A stretch of DNA of 64,000 bases from the NCBI GenBank assembly GCA_951804985.1, contig OX638134.1, positions 9,693,017-9,757,016 of the forward strand, given 5' to 3'. How positions within the stretch are numbered: position 1 is the first letter of the stretch; the number at the start of each line of letters is the position of its first letter. Of the stretch, positions 36,831 to 47,599 are shown piece after piece. The DNA is from Dryomyza anilis. Taxonomy: Eukaryota; Arthropoda; Insecta; Diptera; Dryomyzidae. The position numbers and the translations under genes are program-made. A model generated the notes under the pieces. It saw only the letters and a list, made by a program, of their open reading frames with translations, had not been told where the DNA came from and did not search any database.

Positions 36831-38962
36831 TTAAAAATCCAATGATTGCAATAAAAATTTAAATTTGTATTAAAATTTAATTTTTTCACTTAATTTATCA
36901 GTACAAAATACTTTTCTTTTTCAAAAATAGGTTTTTACTAAAAAATGTAAAATTTAATTTTTAAAAATTTCAACTTTACCAAAAATTAAATTCACACATT
37001 ACATCCATCACTAAAATATTCCATCACTAAACGTTGCCATCACTCACACGTGTTTTCATCATCATTTCCACAAAAATAAATTTATAATTTTGATTCTAAA
37101 AAGATTCTATGTGCTAATTTTTGAATATATTACACATTGACTTTAAATTGTTTATATTATTCTACTTTCAATAAAGACTGCAACCGTATATAAAATATGA
37201 ACATGCATAACTCTATAATTCTATCACCGCCACATGTTATCAACATCTCATCATTAATATTTCGACATTATTAAAAAGTGTTAAATCATTTAGCAGACAC
37301 TCATTCATTACTCATTTGCATTGTTCTAAATATGATATCAGATTTTTTGATTTCTATTTTTTTTATTTTGTATCTTATACACCTAATAAACAGATTGAAA
37401 TGTATCACTGCTGTACAGATTTGTCAGCTAATCGCCGTACGCTCCTTTAAATCGAGCGGCTATAAATCGTAGAGACAAATTGCGGCAAAACGGTTACATC
37501 AACCGACCGATAGTAGAAAAAACGTGGTCAGAAGCCTAATAATCAAAGAGGAAGAAGTGAAAAAAATAAAATAAAAATTACTCTTAATTGTAGCACGAGA
37601 AAAAAAAAGAAAAATGTGGTTGTTACTGTGTGGCAAGATTGTTATATCACACCCGACAAACATCATCCATTCAACCCGTCACTGCTGAGCCGATCCAACC
37701 AGCCAACCAACCAACCATCCATCCAGTTACCATCCATCTAACTTGTTAGTCAAACATACCTGAAGGTAGTTCACCTTTTGTCACTTTTCTTGTTGTTTTT
37801 GTTGTTGCTGTTACTACTGCCTGTTGCCGACAACTTTCCCTACTTTTACTTTTACCACGAAATAAATATAAAAAAAAAGAACTACCAAAGAAAAAAAATG
37901 AAATCCCCAAAACTTCCTCAATTTAAAGTTTGTAATACAGAAGCAACAACAGATCTACCACAAAATCGTGTCGCCGACATGGTTTTTTTTACTTCAGTCT
38001 ATAAATGCTCCACACTTAGGGTCTTTGAACTTTTTATTGTATGATTTGATGGTTGGTTGGATGGATGGATGGCATGAGAGCATGGAAAACAGTTTATTTA
38101 GTATAGAAAGTTTTCTATTTATTTTATTCATTACTGCTTTTATTTTCATCATCAAAAAACGTTTTATATTTTATTAGCTGCGGTCGGTCTGCACTGCTAC
38201 GTGTTACAAAACACAATAAATAATTAAATGCGTATCTGGTTTAATGTATGTCGGGTTCCATCCCATCCCATACCATGCCATCCCATCCTATTCGATGCCC
38301 TGCTGCCATAACATCACATCCCATCCCATCCCATGCCATTCGATTCGATTTGAGTAGTACTTAACACATTCAATGTGAGCAGAAGCAGAAGATCCATCCA
38401 TAAATATTTAATTAATTTAATACAATTTGTTCAATTGTTATATGTTTTGTATGTAGAACGTGGTATAAGAAATAAAATATATGTTAATTAATTTAGACGA
38501 ATTTATGTAACCGAATAGAATGGATATCTGGTCTGAGAATTGAAAATTTAAACAGTAGCTCACGTAATATGCGCATCGTACGCTGTATTACGGAATAGTT
38601 GGACGTTCGGACTTTTTGATATTCAAGAAATTTTACTTATAAATTTGATTAACTTATGAGTTTTTTCTATTTTTTTATTGTAAAAGTTGCGTGGCATAGA
38701 ATATTAGGCAATGTTTTCGGGTTAGAATAATATTTCGTATGTAGTATGTGTTATGTGCTCTGTTTTATTATGGGGCGGCACATTTTGTAAACTATTCGGT
38801 AAGATAAAAGAATGCGGTATTTAGAACAATTTCGATTTCGTATGTATGACGAGGCATATTTAATTATAGCAATTTTATGAATGAATGGGTAACGCATTGA
38901 GGAAACGTTTAAAGTTTGTTAATTTGATATCATTTGTGTCTGTACTTTTTATCGTTTTTTAA
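36831..38962. other. Single-copy stretch with a CATCC-rich island
   Basis: About 37,430-38,350 is less AT-rich. It contains CCAACCAACCAACCATCC (37,701), GGATGGATGGATGGC (38,059) and a CCCATCCCATGCCAT-type run (38,255-38,340). Two overlapping open frames (37,778-38,177) lack domains. The GCCAT words (38,277, 38,303, 38,333) resemble PHO-site cores but this is not sufficient for a Polycomb element call. Confidence 0.35.
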
Positions 38963-39230
38963 CACTACTCAACAGAATTTTTTTCTACAGACAGCCATAC
39001 ATCAATTCTATTTAATTCATGGGTAATGATTTTGACTGCATACTCAGTTTTTCGCAATTAAATAAGATTTTCCAGAAAATGGCAATCGAAATTTTACGCA
39101 CTTTTCAGTCACTTCATAGTATAAAAAAAAATACTATTCTATAGAAAAGACACACTATAAAAAAACCTTAAAAGCAGTCGTTCTTATTATTATTCGGACT
39201 AATTTAAATATATCAAAAAATTCTAACATA
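38963..39230 (+). repeat. Solo diverged unit of the 47.6-49.9 kb satellite
   Basis: The order ACTACTCAACAGAATTTTTT, ACATCAATTCTATTTAATTC, TGGGTAATGATTTTGACTGC, ATACTCAGTTTTT, AGTATAAAAAAAAATACTAT and CGGACTAATTTAAATATAT parallels 47,600-47,850 at the start of the large array, 8.6 kb downstream. It is the same family in the same orientation but outside the array. Confidence 0.75.
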
Positions 39231-39532
39231 TCTATACGTTTTTAAGATATTTTGATTTGAACTCGAAAAATACAAATTTTTTTTAGACAATTTTTAACGT
39301 ATGTTTTTAACAATTAAGCTTTAATGAAAAATAAAAAATTGATTCATGGATATTCAGAGCATAGTCCAAACTAAATACCAAAATTACTAACTTTTTGCCA
39401 TCTGTCCTATTTTTAAAAAAAAATGCCCGCCTGAAAACGGTCTAAAATTTCGATATCAATTTTTCTGAAAATCCGCACTTCAACATTATTTTTTTTTATG
39501 TTTTTTAAACAAAAATATTTATATGTTATATT

Positions 39533-40748
39533 TATATAAAATATAAAATATAAAATATAAAATATAAAATATAAAATATAAAATATAAAATATAAAATAT
39601 AAAATATAAAATATAAAATATAAAATATAAAATATAAAATATAAAATATAAAATATAAAATATAAAATATAAAATATAAAATATAAAATATAAAATATAA
39701 AATATAAAATATAAAATATAAAATATAAAATATAAAATATAAAATATAAAATATAAAATATAAAATATAAAATATAAAATATAAAATATAAAATATAAAA
39801 TATAAAATATAAAATATAAAATATAAAATATAAAATATAAAATATAAAATATAAAATATAAAATATAAAATATAAAATATAAAATATAAAATATAAAATA
39901 TAAAATATAAAATATAAAATATAAAATATAAAATATAAAATATAAAATATAAAATATAAAATATAAAATATAAAATATAAAATATAAAATATAAAATATA
40001 AAATATAAAATATAAAATATAAAATATAAAATATAAAATATAAAATATAAAATATAAAATATAAAATATAAAATATAAAATATAAAATATAAAATATAAA
40101 ATATAAAATATAAAATATAAAATATAAAATATAAAATATAAAATATAAAATATAAAATATAAAATATAAAATATAAAATATAAAATATAAAATATAAAAT
40201 ATAAAATATAAAATATAAAATATAAAATATAAAATATAAAATATAAAATATAAAATATAAAATATAAAATATAAAATATAAAATATAAAATATAAAATAT
40301 AAAATATAAAATATAAAATATAAAATATAAAATATAAAATATAAAATATAAAATATAAAATATAAAATATAAAATATAAAATATAAAATATAAAATATAA
40401 AATATAAAATATAAAATATAAAATATAAAATATAAAATATAAAATATAAAATATAAAATATAAAATATAAAATATAAAATATAAAATATAAAATATAAAA
40501 TATAAAATATAAAATATAAAATATAAAATATAAAATATAAAATATAAAATATAAAATATAAAATATAAAATATAAAATATAAAATATAAAATATAAAATA
40601 TAAAATATAAAATATAAAATATAAAATATAAAATATAAAATATAAAATATAAAATATAAAATATAAAATATAAAATATAAAATATAAAATATAAAATATA
40701 AAATATAAAATATAAAATATAAAATATAAAATATAAAATATAAAATAT
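39533..40748. repeat. 7-bp microsatellite (ATAAAAT)n, about 173 copies, almost perfect
   Basis: ATAAAAT repeats without visible interruption for 1.2 kb. All three minus frames read the same 7-residue cycle YFIFYIL, so the 418-codon open frame is an artefact. The near-absence of substitutions implies very recent expansion, active homogenisation or an assembly-consensus effect. Confidence 0.97.
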
Positions 40749-42070
40749 ATAAAATTTATAATTCACTTTTCCCATTATATTATTGCACTACAACTGGAAA
40801 ATTAAACCGGCCGACATAAAACTTAAACTATTAATTTCTCCGCCAACTTTCTTTTTGCGTCATCTAAATACCGCACAAATGTAGTTGAATGAACTGTGTT
40901 GCAATCGAATTTACAACATTCATTCATACAATAAAATAATCGAAACACTTTCGCCGATTTTACGTTGTCGTAAAACGTATTGTACAGTGTAACATTTTTC
41001 CATATACATAAAAAATGTAGAAAATAAAAGCATATTAAAATATAAAAAATTAATAAAAAAAAAGTTGAAAAAAAAACTTAAAACTTTGATAAAAGAAAAA
41101 AATAGAAAAAACGTCACTAGGTGGCGCTAATATCTCGTAAGTCAATGGCCTCGGCCACTCGAAGAAAGTAACTAAAGCGAAACTAAAAAAAAAATATTAC
41201 ACAAAACCCGGCAATAAAATCTACAAATAGTGTAACTACTAAGTTTAAGCGGACGAAAGTTCGAGTAGCTTTAAGTAGAGTTGCCAACATAGCTGAAGAA
41301 AATTCCACTATCATAGCAAACTTTAACGGATGTTGTAAAAATAATATATTATAAAAATGTATTTCATAATATTATAAAATACACAAAATGCAAAATATGA
41401 AATATTTAAATAATCAAAAATATGAAAAAAAGTGGTCTCTTATTCATAATCTGCGAAAATACCAAAATGATAATAAAATGATTTCTTAAAATAACGAAAA
41501 ATACAAAAATACAATAATATAATTTCTTAAAATAACGAAATAATTAAAATTATTATAATAAATATAATTGTGAATTACGAAACATTTAAATATTTCACAA
41601 AATTGCGTAAACTATAAAATTAATTTAATATAATTTATTAAAATAACGAAAAATACAATAAATTATTTTTAATTACAAAAACTACCAAAATTACAATAAA
41701 ATTGTTTATTTAAATTAAATAATTTACAAATATTAATTATTTTTGTTTTACGAACTCATTTGATTATTTTAAGATATTGTCTTAACGTACTCAAGGTCTA
41801 GTCAGTACAAATTTGGTATTTTATACCAACAAAAAATTGGAAAAATGCATTGAGTGGCAGATCGTACAGCTTTTTCAGAGGCAGTCAAGACCCTACATCA
41901 GCGATCTTTCTCTGCAGATTTCTACAGTCGCTTAAGTATTCCTTTCAATGAACACAATACGAATTATGCGCATTGGAAAAGCAAAAACTGCATCAACTAA
42001 AGATTTTGCCAAAGTTGGTGTATACAAAATAACGATTATAATGAAAAAATTCAAATAATAACAAAAATGA
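40749..42070. other. Single-copy AT-rich stretch
   Basis: No gene. A short GC-richer patch at 41,100-41,300 contains CACTAGGTGGCGCT (41,115-41,128; see next entry), and 41,820-41,940 is a compact less AT-rich patch without homology that I can name. Confidence 0.35.
41115..41128 (+). promoter_or_regulatory. Candidate CTCF-type insulator site
   Basis: CACTAGGTGGCGCT matches the core AGGTGGCGC of the insect CTCF motif, in a GC-richer patch surrounded by AT-rich DNA. This is a single motif match, so occupancy cannot be inferred. Confidence 0.35.
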
Positions 42071-42072
42071 TA

Positions 42073-42599
42073 TGGGCTATTCCACACCAAATCGACTAGC
42101 GGTTGGAACTCACCTCCTTCGATTTCAATGAAGAACATTATTTTTTAAAATATGATGCCATCAAAATACCATCTTGAAATTTTGCATGAACATTTACAAT
42201 AAATTGACGAAAATTTAGAATTTTTTTCAGAATTTTAAAAAGGGTCCTCTTTAAGGACTACAAATTTGAAGTGCAAAGATAATGACCACGGGCCACATGT
42301 TAACGTTTAAAGGTTACAACTTAATTTTTCTAAAAGCTTGTTCTATTTGCTTTAAAACGAGTTATTAACGGAGTTTCTGGCATTTTTAGTTCAAGAGATA
42401 TTTAAATATGAACAACCATACAAAAGTGATTTTTGGCCCTTTTGCCACTGTATCTCTGGAAGAAGTGGTCGGAAAAAATAATAAAAAATGGTTAGTGCAT
42501 GTCTTGATACCCTTTATCAGTTTCTAAAATTTCATTAAAATCGAAAAGATAAAATCTCAAATATGACTTTTTTTGGTCGATTTGGTGTGGAATGGCCCA
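42073..42599. mobile_element. 527-bp TIR element (TGGGCYATTCCACACC ends)
   Basis: 24-bp inverted ends at 42,073-42,096 and 42,576-42,599 match at 23 positions. TA lies outside both ends (42,071-42,072 and 42,600-42,601), suggesting a TA target duplication. The interior (for example GGGTCCTCTTTAAGGAC at 42,242 and TTCTGGCATTTTTAGTTCAA at 42,374) has no open frame of note. It is a non-autonomous DNA transposon; superfamily uncertain, Tc1/mariner-like by target choice. Confidence 0.85.
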
Positions 42600-42601
42600 T
42601 A

Positions 42602-44219
42602 TACAGAATAGAATAAAATAATTTCTTATACTTACGAAAAGTACAAATGATTTCATAAATTACTAAATACATAAAAAAAAAATAGTAAGATTTCTTTAAA
42701 TAAAAAATTGTACAAAATTTTAACATTTATTAGTAAAATTAAAGATTAAAATAATATAAAACATTTACCTAGTTTCGTATTTTAATTAAAATAGTAGTTT
42801 TTTTTAATTTGCTTGGCAACTCTTTCAAATTATTGTACAATTAATAAACATATAATAATGGTGCCGCATTAAACTTTCTTTTGACGCGTTAGCAATTTCT
42901 CCAACAATTGCAACAATTGGCATTCGTCAGTGGGTCGGTCATTGCGTCGCCATAATGCCATATTTGACCGTCTTTCACGCTACTTGACGCGTACGAAGTC
43001 AACGCCGACGACGACGTTTTTTTACCAAATATGCGGAAAAAGTGCTGCGTATCTGAAGACAATTACGTTAATGCGCTAATAACGTAATAAAAGTAATGAT
43101 CGTAATGAACGCAATGTATATTTTAACAGTTTGAACATGACGTTGGCAAACACGATGTGGTAGGCAACATTACCGCACTCGAGGAGGGGCGCTTGGAATT
43201 TCAAAATTTTAAAAATATATAAAATATTTTATTTAATAAAATTTTTTTTTATTTTTTAATTAATTATGTATTTTAAAATTTTTGTGATTAAAATACTTTT
43301 CAAAAAATAGTTACTTTTGATAATTATAATTATTATAAAACATAAAAAAAAAATCTCAAATATTTTATATTTTTATATACAATTGTTTTAATTTTTGACA
43401 GTTTGAATTATTTGATAAAACAATGTTAATTGATTTTTGCATAGTTCACATATATAATTTTACCTTAATTTAAAATCAACTTTTTGACATTTTATTTCAT
43501 ACAAAATTTTTCAAAAAGTCTATTCTAATTTTAAAGATGACTTAAAAACAGTCTATAATTATGTGACATTTATTTAAGAAATATTTAAATATACATTTAT
43601 TTTAAAATGTTTTATTTATTATATAATTAAAAATAAACCACTTTCTAAACATTTATATTTAAAAAAATTTGAATTTAAAAGAAAGTGCAACGAATTCTAA
43701 TTTTGAGCAAAATTCTAAAGTTTACAAGTTGGAAATATCTCAGAAATATATGCAATGCTCGAAAAATAATCATTTTTTTATGTTTTCTAAAATTTGTATA
43801 CATAATAATTTATTAAAAATATGTTCATATTTATTTCAAATTGAATTAATTAATATGACATATTTTCTTCTTCATTTCAAGTCCAACTTATTGAATTTAG
43901 TAAAATAAAACTAAATGGTACTGACAATTTCGAATTTATTTTGACAATACAGATTTTGATTGAAATGGAATAAATCGGGCATGTTCTAGACTTTCGTTTG
44001 AAATTAGGTTATTTCAGAAAATGGAGAGAAGTTTAATTTATCGGGCCGCTCAAATAACAAAAAAATGCCACACCCCTTAAAGAAGCAGATAGTTCCGAAA
44101 ATTACAACATTTTTCCGCTCGGCCCTCTGGAATCGACCAAATATCGAAAACCGACAGAGCTCACAACTAGTTTTTGGATTATATTAAATTGGGCGGGGAA
44201 AAACATTTCACAAACAAAC
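42602..44219. other. Single-copy stretch
   Basis: About 42,870-43,180 is less AT-rich (TTGACGCGTACGAAGTC at 42,984, then a GCCGACGACGACG run). The remainder is AT-rich. No gene recognised. Confidence 0.4.
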
Positions 44220-44270
44220 ATTAGAACTGCAAATTACAAAATTATTAGGTGACCTCAAGATCACGTGGTA

Positions 44271-45493
44271 TCTATCTATATATATAAAACTCTTGGTCCG
44301 TCTGTCAGTCTGTCTGTTTGTTCCAGCATCACGTCTAAACCGCTGAACCGATTTAACTGAAATTTTGCACCAGGATACTATGGAGTCCGGACGGTGTCAT
44401 AGGCTATATATGGGAGGGATTGGACAAAGGGGCGTGGCACCTCCCATACAACCTAAACTTTCAAAACGACATAACTCGGCACATACACAAGCAAAGAAGA
44501 TGAAACAAAAAACTTATATACAAAAAAAAAAATACAAAAGCAAATACACAAAAACAAAAGCAAAAATCAAATACAAAATCAAAAGTAAAAGCTCAAAACT
44601 TAAGCTATAACTCAAAAACAACTGAAAAATAAAAAAGGATAGAAAACAAAATCAACCACACTAAAATTCACCACACTAAAATTCACCACACCTAAATTCA
44701 CCACACTAAAACTCACCACACTAAAATTCACCACACTAAAATTCACCACACTAAAATTCACCAAACCTAAATTCACCACACTAAAACTCACCACACTAAA
44801 ATTCACCACACTAAAATTCACCACACCTAAATTCACCACACTAAAACTCACCACACTAATTTTCACCACACTAAAATTCACCACACAAAAATTCACCACA
44901 CCAAAATTCACCACACTAAAACTCACCACACTAAAATTCACCACACTAAAACTCACCACACTAAAATTCACCACACTAAAATTCAACACACTAAAACTCA
45001 CCACACTAAATTTCACCACACTAAAACTCACCACACTAAAATTCACCACATTCAAATTGACCCACTTAAACTGACCACACTAAAATTCACCACACTTAAA
45101 TTCAACACACTAAAACACACAACAATAAAAATCACTACACTTAAACTCACCACATTAAAATTCACCACACTAAAACTCACCACACTAAAACTCACCACGC
45201 TAAAACTAACCACACTAAAACTTCTACTGGGAAAAACTCTACGGGGAAGAATTCTACTAGGAAGAATTCTACGGGGAAGCACAGTCTGAGAAAGAATTGT
45301 CTATGAGAAAAGTTGTTTTATCGGATAATTAGTATGGTTTTGGTTACTACATTTATAAAACCAATAAAAAAACGTCCACAGCGAAGCACGAGTCCCCGAT
45401 ATAAATAATAAAAATGTTATTTATATTAATAAAATTGCTCAATAACCTTGCATTCACATAATATTTGCACGAGTCGTGTACGGGTCCAGCTAG
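44271..45493 (+). mobile_element. Non-autonomous Helitron, complete, 1,223 bp
   Basis: The left end is TCTATCTATATATATAAAAC, then CCAGCATCACGTCTAAACCG and a CTGAACCGATTTAACTGAAA stretch, all familiar from insect Helitrons. The right end has a hairpin CACG-AGT-CGTG (45,468-45,478), 11 bases, then CTAG (45,490-45,493). It lies between an A (44,270) and a T (45,494), the usual AT target, without duplication. The paired palindrome arm, read as TCACGTGGTA then TTCCCT, confirms both boundaries. No Rep/helicase is encoded. Inside it carries a 15-bp minisatellite. Confidence 0.93.
44652..45221 (-). repeat. 15-bp minisatellite inside the Helitron, about 38 copies
   Basis: Unit ACCACACTAAAATTC with variants AAACTC and CTAAATTC. 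As 15 is a multiple of 3, the minus strand reads long SVVNF/SVVSF repeats (147- and 76-codon frames). These are repeat translations, not a supported protein. Variants recur in blocks (AAATTCACCACACTAAAACTC spaced about 60-75 bases), indicating block duplication. A short GAAGAATTCTAC repeat follows at 45,222-45,280. Confidence 0.95.
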
Positions 45494-45655
45494 TCCCCTA
45501 TAAATCAGAAACCGGGTTTTTTCAAACTTCATTTTCTGGAATAAGAAAGTGCCAAAAATAAATTAAAAAAAACTTAAAATCCCTTACATATACGTAAACA
45601 AGGCCATGAAAATGATTTTGGCCAGAAAATTTCCGGAACACTGGGAATAACGAAA

Positions 45656-45686
<31 letters not shown>

Positions 45687-45935
45687 CAGGTTAGTTTTTT
45701 TTCGAGTTCCCGAAATTTTCTGGTCAAAAACAATTTTGTGGCCTTGTTTACGTGTATGTAGGGGATTTTAAGTTTTTTCAATTTTAATTTTTCTACTCCC
45801 ATATTCCAGCAAATGAAATTTGAAATAACATGTTTTAGATTTTTAGGGAATACCACGTGACATTTTATATTTTTGTAATTTTCAGTCCTAATTTACGCAA
45901 GAAATTACCATTTGTTTGAATTTATCATTTTATAA

Positions 45936-46015
45936 ATAATAATAATAGATTGGCACTACAGCTTTAAAGAACCTAATCCGAGCTCTCTCACCATTTGAGC
46001 TATGCGTCACTTTAC
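45936..46015 (-). mobile_element. 5'-truncated SINE fragment (copy 4)
   Basis: On the minus strand this reads the last about 80 bases of the SINE family: GCTCAAATGGTGAGAGAGCT, then a diverged GAAGTTCT region, GTAGTGCCAATCTATT and an (ATT)n tail. The head and most of the body are missing, as for a 5'-truncated copy or an old remnant. It lies just outside the palindromic element. Confidence 0.85.
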
Positions 46016-47569
46016 CAATACAAATTTTAGTTTTTTTTTACACATTTTTTGGTAAACATTTGATTCAGCAATATTTAAAATAATTCCATTTAAATCAATT
46101 TCATATTTATTACATTTTGTCTAATTTTTTATGTGTGCAAATATTTTTTGGAGTGTATATGTGTTGAAGTTTTTTAGGTTTGTTATGCTCAATTTTTCAA
46201 CAATTATTTTATTTTTTTACGAAATAAGTGTTTTTTTAAAATATTATAAAGAAGACATTTTTATCTTTAACATACAAAAATATAAAACAAATATTATGCG
46301 CCCTTTTTAATTCTGTAACCATCTCCCGCAACGCCTCTGAATGGTCTTTAAAAGTTTTCATATTTACATAGCTTTGTTAATCAAATAGAAAATAAGTTGT
46401 AAACACAATATGAAAGTTGATGTGGTGTGTGTGTGTGTGGTTTTTTTCTATTATTATTATCATCAAACATTTTTTTTTTTATATTTTGATGCGTTGGTAT
46501 CAACAACAGCAGCAGCTTTTTATTGAATCATAGCCACAACATATAACATAACAGTGCATGCCATAGATAGATAGATGGATGGATCACATAAAGAAATATA
46601 GAAGTTCATTGGCCCCCCCATCCCAAACAACACAAGACAGACATAGCAAAGAAGAGCCACATGAAAGTTTTCACAAAGTTTTAGTTTTATAGATATTTTT
46701 TTGTACATATTTTATACAGGCCCATTATAATAACGAACCCACTGTGGTGGTGGTGCTGGTGCTCAGTAGTAATCATATTTTCTATGCTCGAGCAGTAGAT
46801 CGAGCAGTGTGGGTTTGGCGCTTGGGTCAATGCACCTGTTGCGCGTGGCTGCCTAGAAAAGAGGCAGACTTTCGCCTCAGGAAAAATGATTTTTTAATAA
46901 AAAAAAAATCACTTCAGGGAAAAAAAATCAAATGCTTTAATGAGTTTTTTTTTTCGACGTCTTCTACCCAGATAAGATCATTAGCTACGTTCATTGCTTA
47001 TGGCTATTAAACATGATCAAAGACTGAAGTCATTACTTAGTAGAATTTTGTTTTTCTTCTTTTATTCTTTTTCTGCCTTTAATTCTTATTTTTTACTACT
47101 TCTTTTTCTTATTTTAATTGTTCTACTTGAAATAACTAAAGTGCCAAAAGAAATTCCACGTGTAATAAAAATAGAACTTTCGCATGTTGCATGTGAATGA
47201 TCTTGAAATGAGCCACCATAGTCACGATCATTCGTTCGTTCATTCGTGCATTTGTCTGTCTGGTTCAACACTCAACGTGCAGACATTTATTTTAGGCTCC
47301 AGTGAGCACAGTGCACAAATCACAGCATTTGTTTTATTTTTAATCCACAAAAACTGACTCCAAAATAGCCAAAGAATCAACCAACCTCGAAGTATGCTGA
47401 GGAGTGTATAGTATTCAATATAATATAATGGATTCACTTGGTTGGCATTTGCCTGATTTAGTCATTGACCAAATATGCTGCATCAGCGAAGAAACCACGA
47501 ACAAAAGTAGTTCATGGTACAGTGGTTCCGGGTTGCCTTAATTCAGTGCACAAAAAAATGTATTGATCG
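46016..47569. other. Single-copy stretch with a less AT-rich island
   Basis: 46,730-46,870 has higher GC (GTGGTGGTGGTGCTGGTGCT at 46,745, GGTTTGGCGCTTGGGTCAAT at 46,812). CATGATCA lies at 47,012-47,019 and ATTCGTTCGTTCATTCGTGC at 47,230. A TGTGTGTGTGTG run is at 46,425. No recognisable gene. Confidence 0.35.
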
Positions 47570-47599
47570 CAGAAATTCATTACTGAAAATTTAAAAGAT

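Larger units (their letters stand above)
44220..45893. mobile_element. Palindromic (foldback-like) element interrupted by a Helitron
   Basis: After removing 44,271-45,493, the left arm (44,220-44,270 plus 45,494 to about 45,660) is the reverse complement of the right arm (about 45,690-45,893). Matching blocks are TCACGTGGTAT, TTCATTTTCTGGAATA, ACTTAAAATCCC.TACATA, ACGTAAACAAGGCCA and CCAGAAAATTTC. The arms are about 200-220 bases with a poly-T-rich spacer. No coding capacity. The intact right arm shows what the site looked like before the Helitron arrived. Confidence 0.85.

Noticed and set aside
38235..38345. Polycomb response element from repeated GCCAT words
   Set aside because: The words belong to a CATCC/CCATG simple-repeat tract; without GAGA and other partner sites in a conserved order this is not enough.
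39519..40775. 418-codon minus-strand open frame (YFIFYIL cycle)
   Set aside because: Translation of the 7-bp ATAAAAT array; the absence of stops is a property of the repeat.
44612..45282. 147- and 76-codon minus frames with SVVNF/SVVSF repeats
   Set aside because: The 15-bp minisatellite inside a Helitron keeps frame because 15 is divisible by 3. No start context, signal or homology supports expression.
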